Assembly: GCF_015140455.1 (NCBI RefSeq)
Contig: NZ_AP024094.1
Location: forward strand, 2,108,001 to 2,172,000
Direction of reading: 5' to 3'
Source of the DNA: Jeongeupia sp. HS-3
GTDB lineage: Bacteria; Pseudomonadota; Gammaproteobacteria; Burkholderiales; Chitinibacteraceae
Length of the DNA: 64,000 bases
Below the pieces are notes generated by a model. It was not told where the DNA came from and searched no databases. It worked only from the letters and a program-made list of their open reading frames with translations. Shown piece by piece: positions 50,230 through 63,501 of the stretch (positions are counted from its first letter, which is position 1; every line of letters starts with the position of its first letter). The position numbers were made by a program, and so were the translations under genes.

Positions 50230-50337
50230 TGGGCACTCCTTGTGTTTGCCCGACATTTTATTCGGCATTAAAATATCAGTTAATCGGATTATTTATATAT
50301 TTTATATCCGTTACTTAGATATGCGAATGGGTAATTA

Positions 50338-51975
50338 ATGCAACGCGACGAAATGGAATACGACGTTGTGATCGTCGGCGCCGGCCCAGCAGGCCTGGCC
50401 GCGGCGATCCGTCTCAAACAACGCTCGCCCGACGTGAGCGTCTGCGTGCTCGAAAAAGGCCCGGAAGTCGGCGCCCACCTGCTCTCCGGTGCGGTGATCG
50501 ACCCGCGTGCGCTCGACGAATTGCTCCCCGAGTGGCGAAAAGCGCCGCTGAAACTGCGCACGCCGGTCACGCATGAAGAGATGCTGTGGCTGAAACAGTC
50601 CGAAGCCGAGACGCTGCCGCATGCGCTACTGCCGAAAATGCTCAAGAACGACGGCTGTGAAATCATCAGCCTCGGCGAGCTCGGCCGCTGGCTGGCAACG
50701 CAGGCAGAAACGCTCGGCGTCGAGATCTATCCGGGGTTTGCCGCCGCCGAATTGTCACTTGATGAGCATGGCGCGCTCAACGGCGTGATCACCGGTGATT
50801 TCGGCATCAAGCGCGACGGCAAGGCCGGCCCCGAGTACGCACCGGGCATGCTGATCAAGGCCAAGTACACCTTGCTGGGCGAAGGCGCACGCGGTTCGCT
50901 GACGCGCAAGGCCGAGGCGCAGTTCAAGCTGCGCGCGGACAGCGACGTACAGAAATTCGGCATCGGCCTGAAAGAGCTGTGGCGCGCCGCGCCGGCCCGG
51001 CATCAGCCCGGCGCGGTGGTGCATTCACTCGGCTGGCCGCTGGACAACAGCACCGGCGGTGGCGGCTTCCTCTATCACCAGGCCGATGGTCTGATCGCGA
51101 TCGGCTTCGTCGTCCACCTCGATTACGCCAATCCCTACATCAATCCGTATGAAGAATTTCAGCGTTTCAAGACACACCCGGCGATCCGCGCGCATCTAGA
51201 CGGCGGCGAGCGGCTTGAATACGGCGCCCGCGCGATCGCCGAAGGCGGGCTGCAGGCGCTGCCCAAGCTCACCTTCCCCGGTGGTGCACTGATCGGCGAT
51301 ACCGCCGGTTTCATCAACCTGCCACGGATCAAGGGCATCCACAACGCGATCAACTCGGGCATGCTCGCCGCCGAGGCCGTGGCCGACGCCATCACCGCCG
51401 GTCGCAGCCACGATGAGCTGCTTGCTTATCCGGCCGCGCTGAAAAAATCGTGGACATGGAAAGAGCTCGACGCGGTACGCAACGCCAAGCCGATGCTGTC
51501 GCGCTTTGGCACGCTGCTCGGCGTTGCCTGTACCGGCGCCGAACTGTGGTTGCGTCAGTTCGGGGTGCGCCTACCATGGACGCTGAAACACGCCGGCGCC
51601 GATCATGCCAAGATCAAGCCGGCCAGCGAGTTCAGCCCTATCATCTATCCGAAGGCTGACGGCGTCGTGAGTTTCGACAAGCTGACTTCGCTGACCTATT
51701 CCAGCGTGCAGCACACCGAAGATCAGCCGTGCCACCTGCGCTTGACCGATCCGGCCAAGGCGATCGACATCAACCTCGCCAAGTACGCCAGCCCGGAATC
51801 GCGCTACTGCCCGGCCGGCGTGTACGAGATCGTCGAGGACAACAACGGCCCACGGCTGCAGATCAACGCCAGCAACTGCATTCACTGCAAAACCTGCGAC
51901 ATCAAGGATCCGACCCAGAACATCGTCTGGGTGACGCCGGAAGGCGGTGGTGGCCCGCAGTACAGCCGTATGTGA
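50338..51975 (+). CDS. Electron transfer flavoprotein-ubiquinone oxidoreductase
   Basis: 545-residue membrane-associated enzyme that passes electrons from ETF to ubiquinone. FAD motif VVIVGAGPAGLAAAIRLKQR at the N-terminus; GDTAGFINLPRIKGIHNAI near residue 325. The C-terminal 4Fe-4S site has Cys514, Cys517 and Cys520 in CIHCKTCDIKDPTQNI plus an upstream Cys in YCPAGVYE. It is divergent from etfBA-fpr. Ends at a bidirectional terminator. Confidence 0.97.
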   Translation: MQRDEMEYDVVIVGAGPAGLAAAIRLKQRSPDVSVCVLEKGPEVGAHLLSGAVIDPRALDELLPEWRKAPLKLRTPVTHEEMLWLKQSEAETLPHALLPKMLKNDGCEIISLGELGRWLATQAETLGVEIYPGFAAAELSLDEHGALNGVITGDFGIKRDGKAGPEYAPGMLIKAKYTLLGEGARGSLTRKAEAQFKLRADSDVQKFGIGLKELWRAAPARHQPGAVVHSLGWPLDNSTGGGGFLYHQADGLIAIGFVVHLDYANPYINPYEEFQRFKTHPAIRAHLDGGERLEYGARAIAEGGLQALPKLTFPGGALIGDTAGFINLPRIKGIHNAINSGMLAAEAVADAITAGRSHDELLAYPAALKKSWTWKELDAVRNAKPMLSRFGTLLGVACTGAELWLRQFGVRLPWTLKHAGADHAKIKPASEFSPIIYPKADGVVSFDKLTSLTYSSVQHTEDQPCHLRLTDPAKAIDINLAKYASPESRYCPAGVYEIVEDNNGPRLQINASNCIHCKTCDIKDPTQNIVWVTPEGGGGPQYSRM

Positions 51976-51998
51976 TCGCCATTCACCGTTGCAGCAAT

Positions 51999-52029
51999 AA
52001 AAAAACCGCCGTTAACCGGCGGTTTTTTT
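51999..52029. terminator. Bidirectional terminator (ETF-QO / GH18)
   Basis: Seven A, ACCGCCG-TTAA-CCGGCGGT type stem, seven T. Confidence 0.92.
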
Positions 52030-52043
52030 ATTGGCTGGCAGAC

Positions 52044-53123
52044 TCAGCTGCGCAACCCTTGCCACAAGGTCGTCAGCAGGGTGTCGGTCGCATCTTCGGT
52101 GTATTCCCAGAAGAAGCCGCCAGCCAGTCCTTCGCGCCGGATGAAGGCGGTTTTGGCGGCAATGGATTCGGCATCGTCGTAGGAAATAAAGGTATCGCCA
52201 TCTACGAGCAACCACGGCGCCTTGGCCACGTCGTCCCAATGACGGACGGCCCGCCCTGACTCAAGCAGCGCGGTGATCTTGGTAAACGAATCAAAGCCAT
52301 TGCTTTTCGGCGTTCCCGGCGCGCCAAGACCGGCGGCACCGACGCCCTTGAGACTGCGGCCGTAGAACGCACAACCGAGCACCAGCTTCTCGCGCGGCAG
52401 GCCGTTGGCGGTAAACAGCGCGACGGATTTGGCGCAGCTGTCACCATCCGGATCAAGCGGCGTGTTGTAGAGGTTGGTGTGGTGACCGGCCTTGGTCGCC
52501 CAGCCGTTGTAGAAGTCGTAAGTCATCAGGTTGACGAAGTCGCAAGCGGCGGCAACCTTGTCCATCTCGACACCATCGAGGTAATACTGGCCAGCGCCAG
52601 CGGCAATGGTCAGCAGATAACGCTCACCGGCCTTGCGCCCTTCCCGGTCGGACAGCGCGTCCAGTTGCCGGCGCAGCTCGACCAGCATCAGCGTGAAGTT
52701 GGGCTTGTCTTCCGGGCGCGCCTTGATGTCGGCCATGTCATGGGTCGGGTATTCCCAATCCAGGTCGATGCCGTCAAAACCGTGTTTCTGCATGAAGGCG
52801 ATCGACGAGACGGCAAATGCGGCACGACTCTGTTCCGTGAGCGCGGCGTCCGAGAAACCATCGGCGCTCCAGCCACCGATCGAAATCAGCAGTTTCAGAT
52901 GCGGATGACGCGCACGCAGCGCAACCAGATCGGCGATGCGCGATTCGGCACGCGGCTGGCCACCGGCGTCGTCACTGTTGGTGAACAGCACCACTTCGCC
53001 ATCGCGGATATTGGCAAAGGCGTAGCAGATATGGGTCAGCCGTTCGGCATCGCGCTCAAGCGGCAGACTGGAAAAATCTTGCCAGCCGGCGATATACGCC
53101 AACAGAATCGGTGCAGCAGTCAT
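52044..53123 (-). CDS. GH18 family glycoside hydrolase (chitinase-like)
   Basis: 359-residue TIM-barrel enzyme of glycoside hydrolase family 18. The catalytic DxxDxDxE motif is DGIDLDWE at residues 117-124 with the acid Glu124; the SIGGW strand is at 81-85 and MTYDFYNGW at about 205. No signal peptide or chitin-binding module is present, so it probably acts inside the cell on short chitin or similar oligosaccharides, unless exported by another route. The ATG has GGAGGA five bases upstream. The ridA gene lies 33 bases upstream on the same strand. Confidence 0.95.
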   Translation of the reverse strand: MTAAPILLAYIAGWQDFSSLPLERDAERLTHICYAFANIRDGEVVLFTNSDDAGGQPRAESRIADLVALRARHPHLKLLISIGGWSADGFSDAALTEQSRAAFAVSSIAFMQKHGFDGIDLDWEYPTHDMADIKARPEDKPNFTLMLVELRRQLDALSDREGRKAGERYLLTIAAGAGQYYLDGVEMDKVAAACDFVNLMTYDFYNGWATKAGHHTNLYNTPLDPDGDSCAKSVALFTANGLPREKLVLGCAFYGRSLKGVGAAGLGAPGTPKSNGFDSFTKITALLESGRAVRHWDDVAKAPWLLVDGDTFISYDDAESIAAKTAFIRREGLAGGFFWEYTEDATDTLLTTLWQGLRS

Positions 53124-53156
53124 GAGTCCTCCGTTGCGGGACCGACTGCGGCGGGC

Positions 53157-53507
53157 TTAGAGCGCAGCGATCACCGTCATTTCAACTTTGTAGCGCGGAT
53201 CGGCAAGGCGAGCCTCGACGGTCGCCCGCGCCGGCGTATGCCCTTGTGGCACCCAGGCCGACCAGGCTTCGTTCATGTCGTCGTAATCGGCCATGTCGGC
53301 GAGATAGATCGTCACCGAAAGGATTTTCTGCTTGTCCGAACCGACCTCGGCCAGCAAGCGGTCGATCCCGAGCAGCACCTCATCGGTCTGACCACGAGCA
53401 TCTTTGTCTAGCGTATCGGCAATCTGGCCGGCCAGATAGACGGTATTGTTGTGAACGACAATCTCGGCCAAGCGTGGACCGATGTGATAACGCTGGATGC
53501 TGGACAT
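53157..53507 (-). CDS. RidA-family protein
   Basis: 116-residue protein of the RidA/YjgF family, which hydrolyses reactive enamine or imine intermediates. Segments VYLAGQIADTLDKDARGQT and the Arg of PARATVEARL (RidA Arg105) are present. The start at 53507 has GGGAG seven bases upstream; the frame is open further but without support. It could be co-transcribed with the GH18 gene; a link to amino-sugar metabolism is only a guess. Confidence 0.92.
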   Translation of the reverse strand: MSSIQRYHIGPRLAEIVVHNNTVYLAGQIADTLDKDARGQTDEVLLGIDRLLAEVGSDKQKILSVTIYLADMADYDDMNEAWSAWVPQGHTPARATVEARLADPRYKVEMTVIAAL

Positions 53508-53547
53508 GACAAGACTCCCTGTGAGGTTCACCAAGAAGCATAAAACA

Positions 53548-53573
53548 AAAGGCGAGCCTGCTGGCTCGCCTTT
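53548..53573 (-). terminator. Terminator after the fatty-acid desaturase
   Basis: AAAGGCGAGCC-TGCT-GGCTCGCCTTT; on the minus strand the stem is followed by TTTTGTTTT. Confidence 0.85.
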
Positions 53574-53593
53574 GTTCGCTTGACGCCGCTCGA

Positions 53594-54775
53594 TCAGACC
53601 ACGGCAACCGTGCGCAAGCGCATCGAGAAGTCCTGCAATGCCTTGATGCCACTGGCCTCGGCCCGCGTGCACCAGTCTTGCAAATGCTTGACCAGCTCTG
53701 GTCGCGACAGCGCCGAACGCTCCCATAGACGCGTCAGCTCCTGGCGCATCTGGTAGACCTGGTCGAGTACCTTGCTGTGCGCGAGGATGGCATCGAGCTT
53801 GGGCTTGTCAGCCTCGGCCGTATCCTTGGCATCCTGCTTCAGCCAGACTTTCATCTGCTTGAGATCGACCTGCGGCAGATGCGCGTTGTGGCGCAGCTTG
53901 TCGAATTCCTCGGCGACGGTTTCCTTGAACGTGCGTGCGTAGTGCGCGGCGATGGCATAGCGGTTGGCAACGATGGCACCAAGCGCATGCTCGTCAAGCT
54001 CAGGGCGAGCACCGATGGTCTTCATTTTCGGCGCAACACGGCGCACCTTGGCCATACGCAGCATTTCCATGATGCGGATATAAGTCCAGCCGATGTCGAA
54101 CTCGAACCACTTGTACGAGAACTTGGCCGAGGTGCCGAAAGTGTGGTGATTGTTGTGCAGCTCTTCGCCGCCAACAACGATGCCCCAAGGCACGAGGTTG
54201 GTAGATGCATCTTCACATTCAAAGTTGCGATAACCGACATAGTGGCCAAGGCCGTTGATGACGCCTGCCGCCCAGAACGGAATCCACACCATCTGCAACG
54301 CCCAGATCCAGATACCGTTCGGACCAAAACACAGCAGGTTGATGATCATCATCGTGGTCGGGCCCATGCCGCTGTGCTTGCTGTAGAGGTTGCGCTCCAG
54401 CCAGTCATCCGGGGTACCGTGGCCGAACTTCTCCATGGTCTCGTCGACCTTGCAGGCTGCACGATAAAGTTCGGCGCCCTCGAAGAACACCTTCTTGATC
54501 CCGAGCACTTGCGGGCTGTGCGGATCTTCGGCGGTCTCACACTTGGCGTGGTGCTTGCGATGAATCGCCGCCCACTGCTTGGTTATCATGCCCGTGGTCA
54601 GCCACAGCCAGAAACGGAAGAAGTGGCTGGGAATCGGTCCCAGGTCGATGGCGCGGTGCGCCTGGTGGCGGTGCAGATAGATCGTCACCGATGCAATCGT
54701 GAGGTGAGTAAACACCAGCATTACAACGATATAACCCCACCAGGGCAGATCGATCAGGCCATTGAGCCAAGTCAT
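53594..54775 (-). CDS. Membrane fatty-acid (acyl-CoA type) desaturase
   Basis: 393-residue integral membrane diiron desaturase of the delta-9 type. The three histidine boxes are HRHQAH at 35-40, HRKHH at 72-76 and HNNHH further on. About four membrane helices are seen, then a C-terminal cytoplasmic extension of about 150 residues rich in charged helices. It introduces double bonds into fatty acids in membrane lipids or thioesters. The start at 54775 fits the family (MTWLNGLIDLPWWGY). It is a single gene flanked by terminators. Confidence 0.94.
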   Translation of the reverse strand: MTWLNGLIDLPWWGYIVVMLVFTHLTIASVTIYLHRHQAHRAIDLGPIPSHFFRFWLWLTTGMITKQWAAIHRKHHAKCETAEDPHSPQVLGIKKVFFEGAELYRAACKVDETMEKFGHGTPDDWLERNLYSKHSGMGPTTMMIINLLCFGPNGIWIWALQMVWIPFWAAGVINGLGHYVGYRNFECEDASTNLVPWGIVVGGEELHNNHHTFGTSAKFSYKWFEFDIGWTYIRIMEMLRMAKVRRVAPKMKTIGARPELDEHALGAIVANRYAIAAHYARTFKETVAEEFDKLRHNAHLPQVDLKQMKVWLKQDAKDTAEADKPKLDAILAHSKVLDQVYQMRQELTRLWERSALSRPELVKHLQDWCTRAEASGIKALQDFSMRLRTVAVV

Positions 54776-54795
54776 GATCGTGTGTTCTCCAGTCA

Positions 54796-54830
54796 TAAGA
54801 AAACGCCCGCGCAACATGAGCGCGCGGGCG
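54796..54830 (-). terminator. Terminator of the ferritin-like/rfaE2/mscS operon
   Basis: CGCCCGCGC/GCGCGGGCG stem; on the minus strand followed by TTTTCTTA. It lies between mscS and the desaturase gene. Confidence 0.75.
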
Positions 54831-54899
54831 AAGCGTTGATATTACTCAATTTTTAGCGACAATGCTTGACCGTTCATACCTAGCATGATCCGGCAGTTT

Positions 54900-56234
54900 T
54901 CACTCCGGCTGGGTCAAGCCCTGCGGGTTGCCGTCGCCGGCCAGCCGCGTCGACGGCCGGAAATGCACCACATCAAGCCGATTGAACGGAATATTGATGC
55001 CGTGCTCGCGAAAGGCCAGCCAGATTTGCTGGTTGATTTCCGAGCGCAGACTCAGTTGTCCATTCTCAGGATCCTTGAGCCAGAAGCCGACCGACAGGTC
55101 GACCGAGCTGGCGCCAAAGGTCTCAAGATAAGCGCGTGGAGTCGGCTCGGTGATGATGCGCGGGTGTGCGCTGGCAATATCGACCAAGAGCTTCATCACT
55201 AGCTCCAGATCGCTTTCGTAGGCTACCGATACCGGCACCTTGGTCCAGATCTTCCTCTCCAGGTAGGACTGATTCACCACCGTCGACGTCACCAAGGTGT
55301 CGTTCGGGATCAGCGCCTCGGTGCCGTCGGCGCTCTTGAGCACGACGTAACGCGAGGTGATGCTGGCAATCACGCCCTGGCGGTTATCGATGGTCACCAG
55401 ATCACCGATCTTGATCGAACGGTCGATCAAGATAATGAAACCCGAGACATAATTCGAGGCGATCTTCTGCAAGCCGAAGCCGAGACCGACGCCCAGCGCA
55501 CCGCCAAAGACCGACAGCACGGTCAGATCGATCCCGACCAGCGGCAGGGCGATGATCACCGCCAAGACCACCGAACCGGTCTGCACCAGCTTGACCAAGA
55601 CGACGCGAACGTTCATGTCCATCATCGATGCGCGCATCAAGCGGCGCTCGAGCAACCTGGCGATCCACATCGCGATCAGCAGCGTTGCCGCCACCGAAAC
55701 GATGCCCTGCAACACCAACAGCACCGACACCCGGCTCTTGCCCATGGTGAAGCTGACCGCATCCAGCGCCTCAGCAACCTCGGGCAATACGCCAACGACA
55801 TGCAGCGCATACAGCCCCCAGACCGTCGCGGCGATATAACGCTCCCCGCGCTTCACCCATTCGGCACGCTCGAACACATGCTGCAACATGTAGACCAGCA
55901 CACGAATATTGACCATCGCCAGTAGCAGCACCGAGGCAATCGCCAACAGCGGATGCTTTTCGGGATAAGCCAGGCGTAGCAAGTAAGCGCCGATGAACAA
56001 CAGCACCAGCGCGTTGAGCGGAAAGAAGATCCGCAACAAGCCCTGCCCGCCGGCACGCCAGCGACTATTCTCCAGTCCCAGCTTGGGCTTGAGATAGGTA
56101 TTACCGCACCATGCCAGGAACAGTACGGCCAGTAACACGCCAGCCTGCGCCAGCAGCTGCGGATGCGTCCAACCATGCCGGCTCAGATCGACCATCAGAT
56201 CGACAATGAGGTTTTGCCGATCAGCGATGTTCAC
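54900..56234 (-). CDS. MscS-family mechanosensitive channel
   Basis: 444-residue membrane protein with about six helices. The pore-lining MscS core reads VFGGALGVGLGFGLQKIASNYVSGFIILIDRSIKIGDLV in pieces around residues 255-300, with the soluble beta domain (VTIDNRQGVIASITSRYVVL; PNDTLVTSTVVNQS). I place the start at GTG 56234 because AAGGA lies six bases upstream; this overlaps the rfaE2 stop by 14 bases. It would release solutes on osmotic downshock. Confidence 0.92.
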   Translation of the reverse strand: MNIADRQNLIVDLMVDLSRHGWTHPQLLAQAGVLLAVLFLAWCGNTYLKPKLGLENSRWRAGGQGLLRIFFPLNALVLLFIGAYLLRLAYPEKHPLLAIASVLLLAMVNIRVLVYMLQHVFERAEWVKRGERYIAATVWGLYALHVVGVLPEVAEALDAVSFTMGKSRVSVLLVLQGIVSVAATLLIAMWIARLLERRLMRASMMDMNVRVVLVKLVQTGSVVLAVIIALPLVGIDLTVLSVFGGALGVGLGFGLQKIASNYVSGFIILIDRSIKIGDLVTIDNRQGVIASITSRYVVLKSADGTEALIPNDTLVTSTVVNQSYLERKIWTKVPVSVAYESDLELVMKLLVDIASAHPRIITEPTPRAYLETFGASSVDLSVGFWLKDPENGQLSLRSEINQQIWLAFREHGINIPFNRLDVVHFRPSTRLAGDGNPQGLTQPE

Positions 56235-56715
56235 CGCGTATCCTTGCAAGGGTTCGCGTCGTCGAGGTCTGGTGCTGGAACGGAATCGAATGCACCGCCC
56301 CACCCCAAGCCGTCACCTCCTTGGCACCGACGATGTTCTCGACCGCCCAATCGCCGCCCTTCACCAAGACATCGGGGCGCAACGCCAGAATCACCTCATA
56401 CGGGGTATCGACATCGAACCAGGTTACCAGGCTGACGCTTTCCAGAGCCGCAATCACCGCCGCCCGCTGTTCGAGCGTATTGATCGGCCGATCGTCACCC
56501 TTGCCTTGGCGCCGCACCGACGCATCGGTATTCAGCGCCACCACCATGCCGGCACCGAGCGAACGAGCCTGTGCCAGATAGGTAACGTGACCGCGATGCA
56601 GGATGTCGAAACATCCATTGGTGAACACCAGCGGCCGCGGCAGTGTGGCAACGCGTTGGGCCAGCAGCTCCGGCGGACAAAGCTTTTGCTCGAACGGGAC
56701 CGCGAGCGAACTCAT
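56221..56715 (-). CDS. rfaE2: D-glycero-beta-D-manno-heptose 1-phosphate adenylyltransferase
   Basis: 164-residue stand-alone adenylyltransferase that makes ADP-heptose for the LPS inner core. The nucleotidyltransferase motif is FTNGCFDILHRGHV, followed by LVKGGDW and STTRTLARIR near the end. In enterobacteria this domain is fused to the kinase (HldE); here it is separate. The start overlaps the stop of the ferritin-like gene. Confidence 0.96.
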   Translation of the reverse strand: MSSLAVPFEQKLCPPELLAQRVATLPRPLVFTNGCFDILHRGHVTYLAQARSLGAGMVVALNTDASVRRQGKGDDRPINTLEQRAAVIAALESVSLVTWFDVDTPYEVILALRPDVLVKGGDWAVENIVGAKEVTAWGGAVHSIPFQHQTSTTRTLARIRGEHR

Positions 56716-57548
56716 ACCGCGTTGCCGGAAAGCAGCTGTTTGCGGTAGCGATTCAGCTCGGCCGGTGTTTCCAGCTTCTCACCGAACAGGCTCGAGAGAT
56801 TGCGCAAAATGCCACCGATCACGCGCGCCTCACATTCCTTGTCGAACTGGATCTGCTCGTCGAGCCAATGCTCCAGCCACTCCGGATTCGGCAGACGGCT
56901 CTGGATCGTGTCGCGCGGATAGTGTTCCTTGCTGACATGCAAATTGGTCGGATGCATCGGTTTGCCCGAACGTGCACTCGATGCCATCAGAAAGCCGATC
57001 TTGGCAAAGGCAATGCGTGCCTCGTTACCTGATTTATCGATCGCCCGCTTCATGTACTTGAGATAGGCACCGCCGTGGCGCGCTTCGTCGGTCGAGAGCG
57101 TTTTGTAGATCTGCTTGATCACCGGTTCGGTATGCCAGTCGGACGCACGGCGGTACCACTGAGTCAGACGGACCTCGCCGCAGAAATGCAACATCAGCGT
57201 TTCCAGCGCCGGCGCCGGATCGAAGGTGAAGCGGATTTCGTGCAGCTCTTCCTCGGTCGGCACCAGTTCCGGGCGGAAGCGGCGCAGGTATTCCATCAGC
57301 ACCAGCGAGTGCTTTTGTTCTTCATAAAACCAGATCGACATGAAGGCGGAAAAATCGCTGTCGTCTTGATTGTCACGCAGGAACATTTCGGTCGCCGGTA
57401 GCGCCGACCACTCGGTAATCGCGTTCATCTTGATCGTCATCGCTTGTTCGTCGGATAACAAGCTGGCGTCAAACGCATCCCATTGGATATCGTCGGCCAT
57501 ATCCCAACGGGCTTTTTCAAGGTCGGCGAACAATTGCGGGTAAAGCAT
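56712..57548 (-). CDS. Ferritin-like diiron protein (acyl-ACP desaturase-like)
   Basis: 278-residue helical protein. Two diiron motifs are visible, EEQKH in WFYEEQKHS and DEARH in STDEARHGG, spaced as in soluble diiron enzymes such as acyl-ACP desaturases and related ferritin-like proteins. The substrate is unknown. I prefer the ATG at 57548 (AGGAG nine bases upstream); an ATG at 57569 has none. It is the first gene of an operon with rfaE2 and mscS, all overlapping by 4-14 bases. Confidence 0.8.
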   Translation of the reverse strand: MLYPQLFADLEKARWDMADDIQWDAFDASLLSDEQAMTIKMNAITEWSALPATEMFLRDNQDDSDFSAFMSIWFYEEQKHSLVLMEYLRRFRPELVPTEEELHEIRFTFDPAPALETLMLHFCGEVRLTQWYRRASDWHTEPVIKQIYKTLSTDEARHGGAYLKYMKRAIDKSGNEARIAFAKIGFLMASSARSGKPMHPTNLHVSKEHYPRDTIQSRLPNPEWLEHWLDEQIQFDKECEARVIGGILRNLSSLFGEKLETPAELNRYRKQLLSGNAV

Positions 57549-57845
57549 CGAGATCGACTCCTGCGCCATAGCGCGGCAAACTGAACAAAGGGCAACTCGT
57601 AATTAGACCTGTTGCCATCGATAGCGGCAAGCCTTTGCGGGCATGTCATCGAGGCGTCACATGAGACTTGAATATTCCTCCGCGACGGCAAGATTTCTCA
57701 AGCGCTCAGGCCTCTGACTTCTACCGTTAGGGGCTCATGCAGTACAGACCCTACCTTGGTCTGAACACGGGATCTGAAGCAAAGTTCCTCCGCTAACGCG
57801 GCAGACCTTGCACCGCCCTTCTTTTCCGCGCATAAAGCCAAAAGC
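57549..57845. other. Intergenic region between ferritin-like gene and rRNA terminator
   Basis: About 300 bases. It should hold the promoter of the ferritin-like/rfaE2/mscS operon. I see no gene, repeat or clear regulatory site. Confidence 0.4.
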
Positions 57846-57879
57846 AAAACCCCCCTGCAGCATTCTGCAGGGGGGTTTT
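57846..57879 (-). terminator. rRNA operon terminator
   Basis: AAAACCCCCCTGCAG-CATT-CTGCAGGGGGGTTTT. It lies 10 bases beyond the 5S gene. Confidence 0.92.
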
Positions 57880-57888
57880 CTATGGGGA

Positions 57889-58002
57889 GTCTGGCGATGA
57901 CCTACTTTCACACGGGAACCCGCACTATCATCGGCGCTGAGTCGTTTCACGGTCCTGTTCGGGATGGGAAGGCGTGGGACCAACTCGCTATGGTCGCCAG
58001 AC
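57889..58002 (-). rRNA. rrf: 5S ribosomal RNA
   Basis: About 114 bases closed by GTCTGGCGA and TCGCCAGAC. The internal sequence (on the plus strand ATGACCTACTTTCACACGGG and GTTCGGGATGGGAAGG) is typical 5S. Confidence 0.95.
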
Positions 58003-58126
58003 GTAACTGGTGGAGTTACGACTGTATTAGTCATATCTCTGAATTCGATAGAAGAAGTAATGACTCGGGTTTGATATTTACGAGCCTGTCGCATCATACC
58101 CGAACCACGCGGTTCAGGTTATAGGA

Positions 58127-61013
<2,887 letters not shown>

Positions 61014-61144
61014 TCCTATAACCTCAAACGCGTAGTTCAAGATTACAGTTATGTTTGCGACTCGAATTCAAAGTTCTCGAATTCAAAACTCGATGCAATC
61101 AAACCCATTCATTACTGAATAAATCTGAGTCTTACTTCTTCTAT

Positions 61145-61158
61145 CTTGTTAAAGAGCG
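61145..61158 (-). promoter_or_regulatory. boxA antitermination site before 23S
   Basis: CGCTCTTTAACAAG on the minus strand in the spacer between tRNA-Ala and 23S matches the rRNA boxA consensus. Confidence 0.8.
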
Positions 61159-61246
61159 ATACAGAGAATAAATTCTCGTCCAACTGAAGCAGTCAGAACT
61201 AAAATTGCTACACCAACATCAGCAAACTTAGTTCTGAAAACTAAAA

Positions 61247-61322
61247 TGGTGGAGGCAGACGGGATCGAACCGACGACCCTCTGCTTGCAAAGCAGATGCT
61301 CTCCCAACTGAGCTATGCCCCC
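61247..61322 (-). tRNA. tRNA-Ala (anticodon TGC)
   Basis: 76 bases with encoded CCA in the 16S-23S spacer. Minus strand begins GGGGGCATAGCTCAG; anticodon loop TTTGCAA. Confidence 0.97.
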
Positions 61323-61361
61323 ATCGGATCAAACTGTCTTGTCATTCACTAAAAAAGCAAA

Positions 61362-61438
61362 TGGTGGGTCAAGCTGGAATCGAACCAGCGACCCCCGCCT
61401 TATCAAGACGGTGCTCTAACCGACTGAGCTACTGACCC
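61362..61438 (-). tRNA. tRNA-Ile (anticodon GAT)
   Basis: 77 bases with encoded CCA in the 16S-23S spacer. Minus strand begins GGGTCAGTAGCTCAG; anticodon loop TTGATAA. Confidence 0.97.
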
Positions 61439-61459
61439 AGTTCTCCGTATCTCTAACCT

Positions 61460-61476
61460 ACAGCCGATGAGTGTGA
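61460..61476. repeat. 16S processing stem, downstream arm
   Basis: ACAGCCGATGAGTGTGA is an exact inverted copy of 63149-63165 on the other side of the 16S gene. The pair would form the RNase III stem of the precursor. Confidence 0.85.
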
Positions 61477-61499
61477 ATGCTTAATGAGGCATTATCTTT

Positions 61500-63034
<1,535 letters not shown>

Positions 63035-63148
63035 ATCACTGAATAATTGCGCACTTGCGTTAACTCAAAAAAACTCACCCAACCACCGAAGCAGTCAGAT
63101 TTACTTTCTATCATCTAAGTGCAAGTACTTGATGCACTCATCAAGCAC

Positions 63149-63165
63149 TCACACTCATCGGCTGT
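63149..63165. repeat. 16S processing stem, upstream arm
   Basis: TCACACTCATCGGCTGT, the partner of 61460-61476. Confidence 0.85.
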
Positions 63166-63167
63166 AA

Positions 63168-63180
63168 TTTGTTAAAGATC
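63168..63180 (-). promoter_or_regulatory. boxA antitermination site in rRNA leader
   Basis: GATCTTTAACAAA on the minus strand in the 16S leader matches boxA, one base different from the spacer copy. Confidence 0.75.
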
Positions 63181-63260
63181 GCTTGCTTCTGAACACTTCG
63201 CTCGGTAAACTCGGCGGGTTTCGCTTCGTTTCTTTCGCTGCGTCATCAGCAGAGAACGCA

Positions 63261-63289
63261 ACTTTAAGCACTTCCCTCTCCTGCGTCAA
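63261..63289 (-). promoter_or_regulatory. rRNA operon promoter
   Basis: On the minus strand TTGACG (63284-63289), a 17-base spacer and TAAAGT (63261-63266), about 230 bases upstream of 16S. It is the best sigma-70 match in the leader region. Confidence 0.65.
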
Positions 63290-63501
63290 CACCTCCTCGC
63301 AACAAATTCGCAACCAAGGCGTTAAGCCACTGATCGGACAGCGAATTTTTACTGCACCCAAATCCCACTCTTTCGCACCACCCGGCAAACCCCACCGCCA
63401 AAGCTGACAAAACAAGACCAATGGCATAAAAATCGTCAGCATTCGGCCGGATGGCGGGCGGTTTTCGGCGGCGGCGCCCCATCAGTGGCGCAAAAGACTA
63501 A
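63290..63501. other. Region upstream of the rRNA promoter
   Basis: About 210 bases holding the possible upstream activator region of the rRNA promoter. It is moderately AT-rich near 63300-63360. No gene is seen. Confidence 0.4.
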
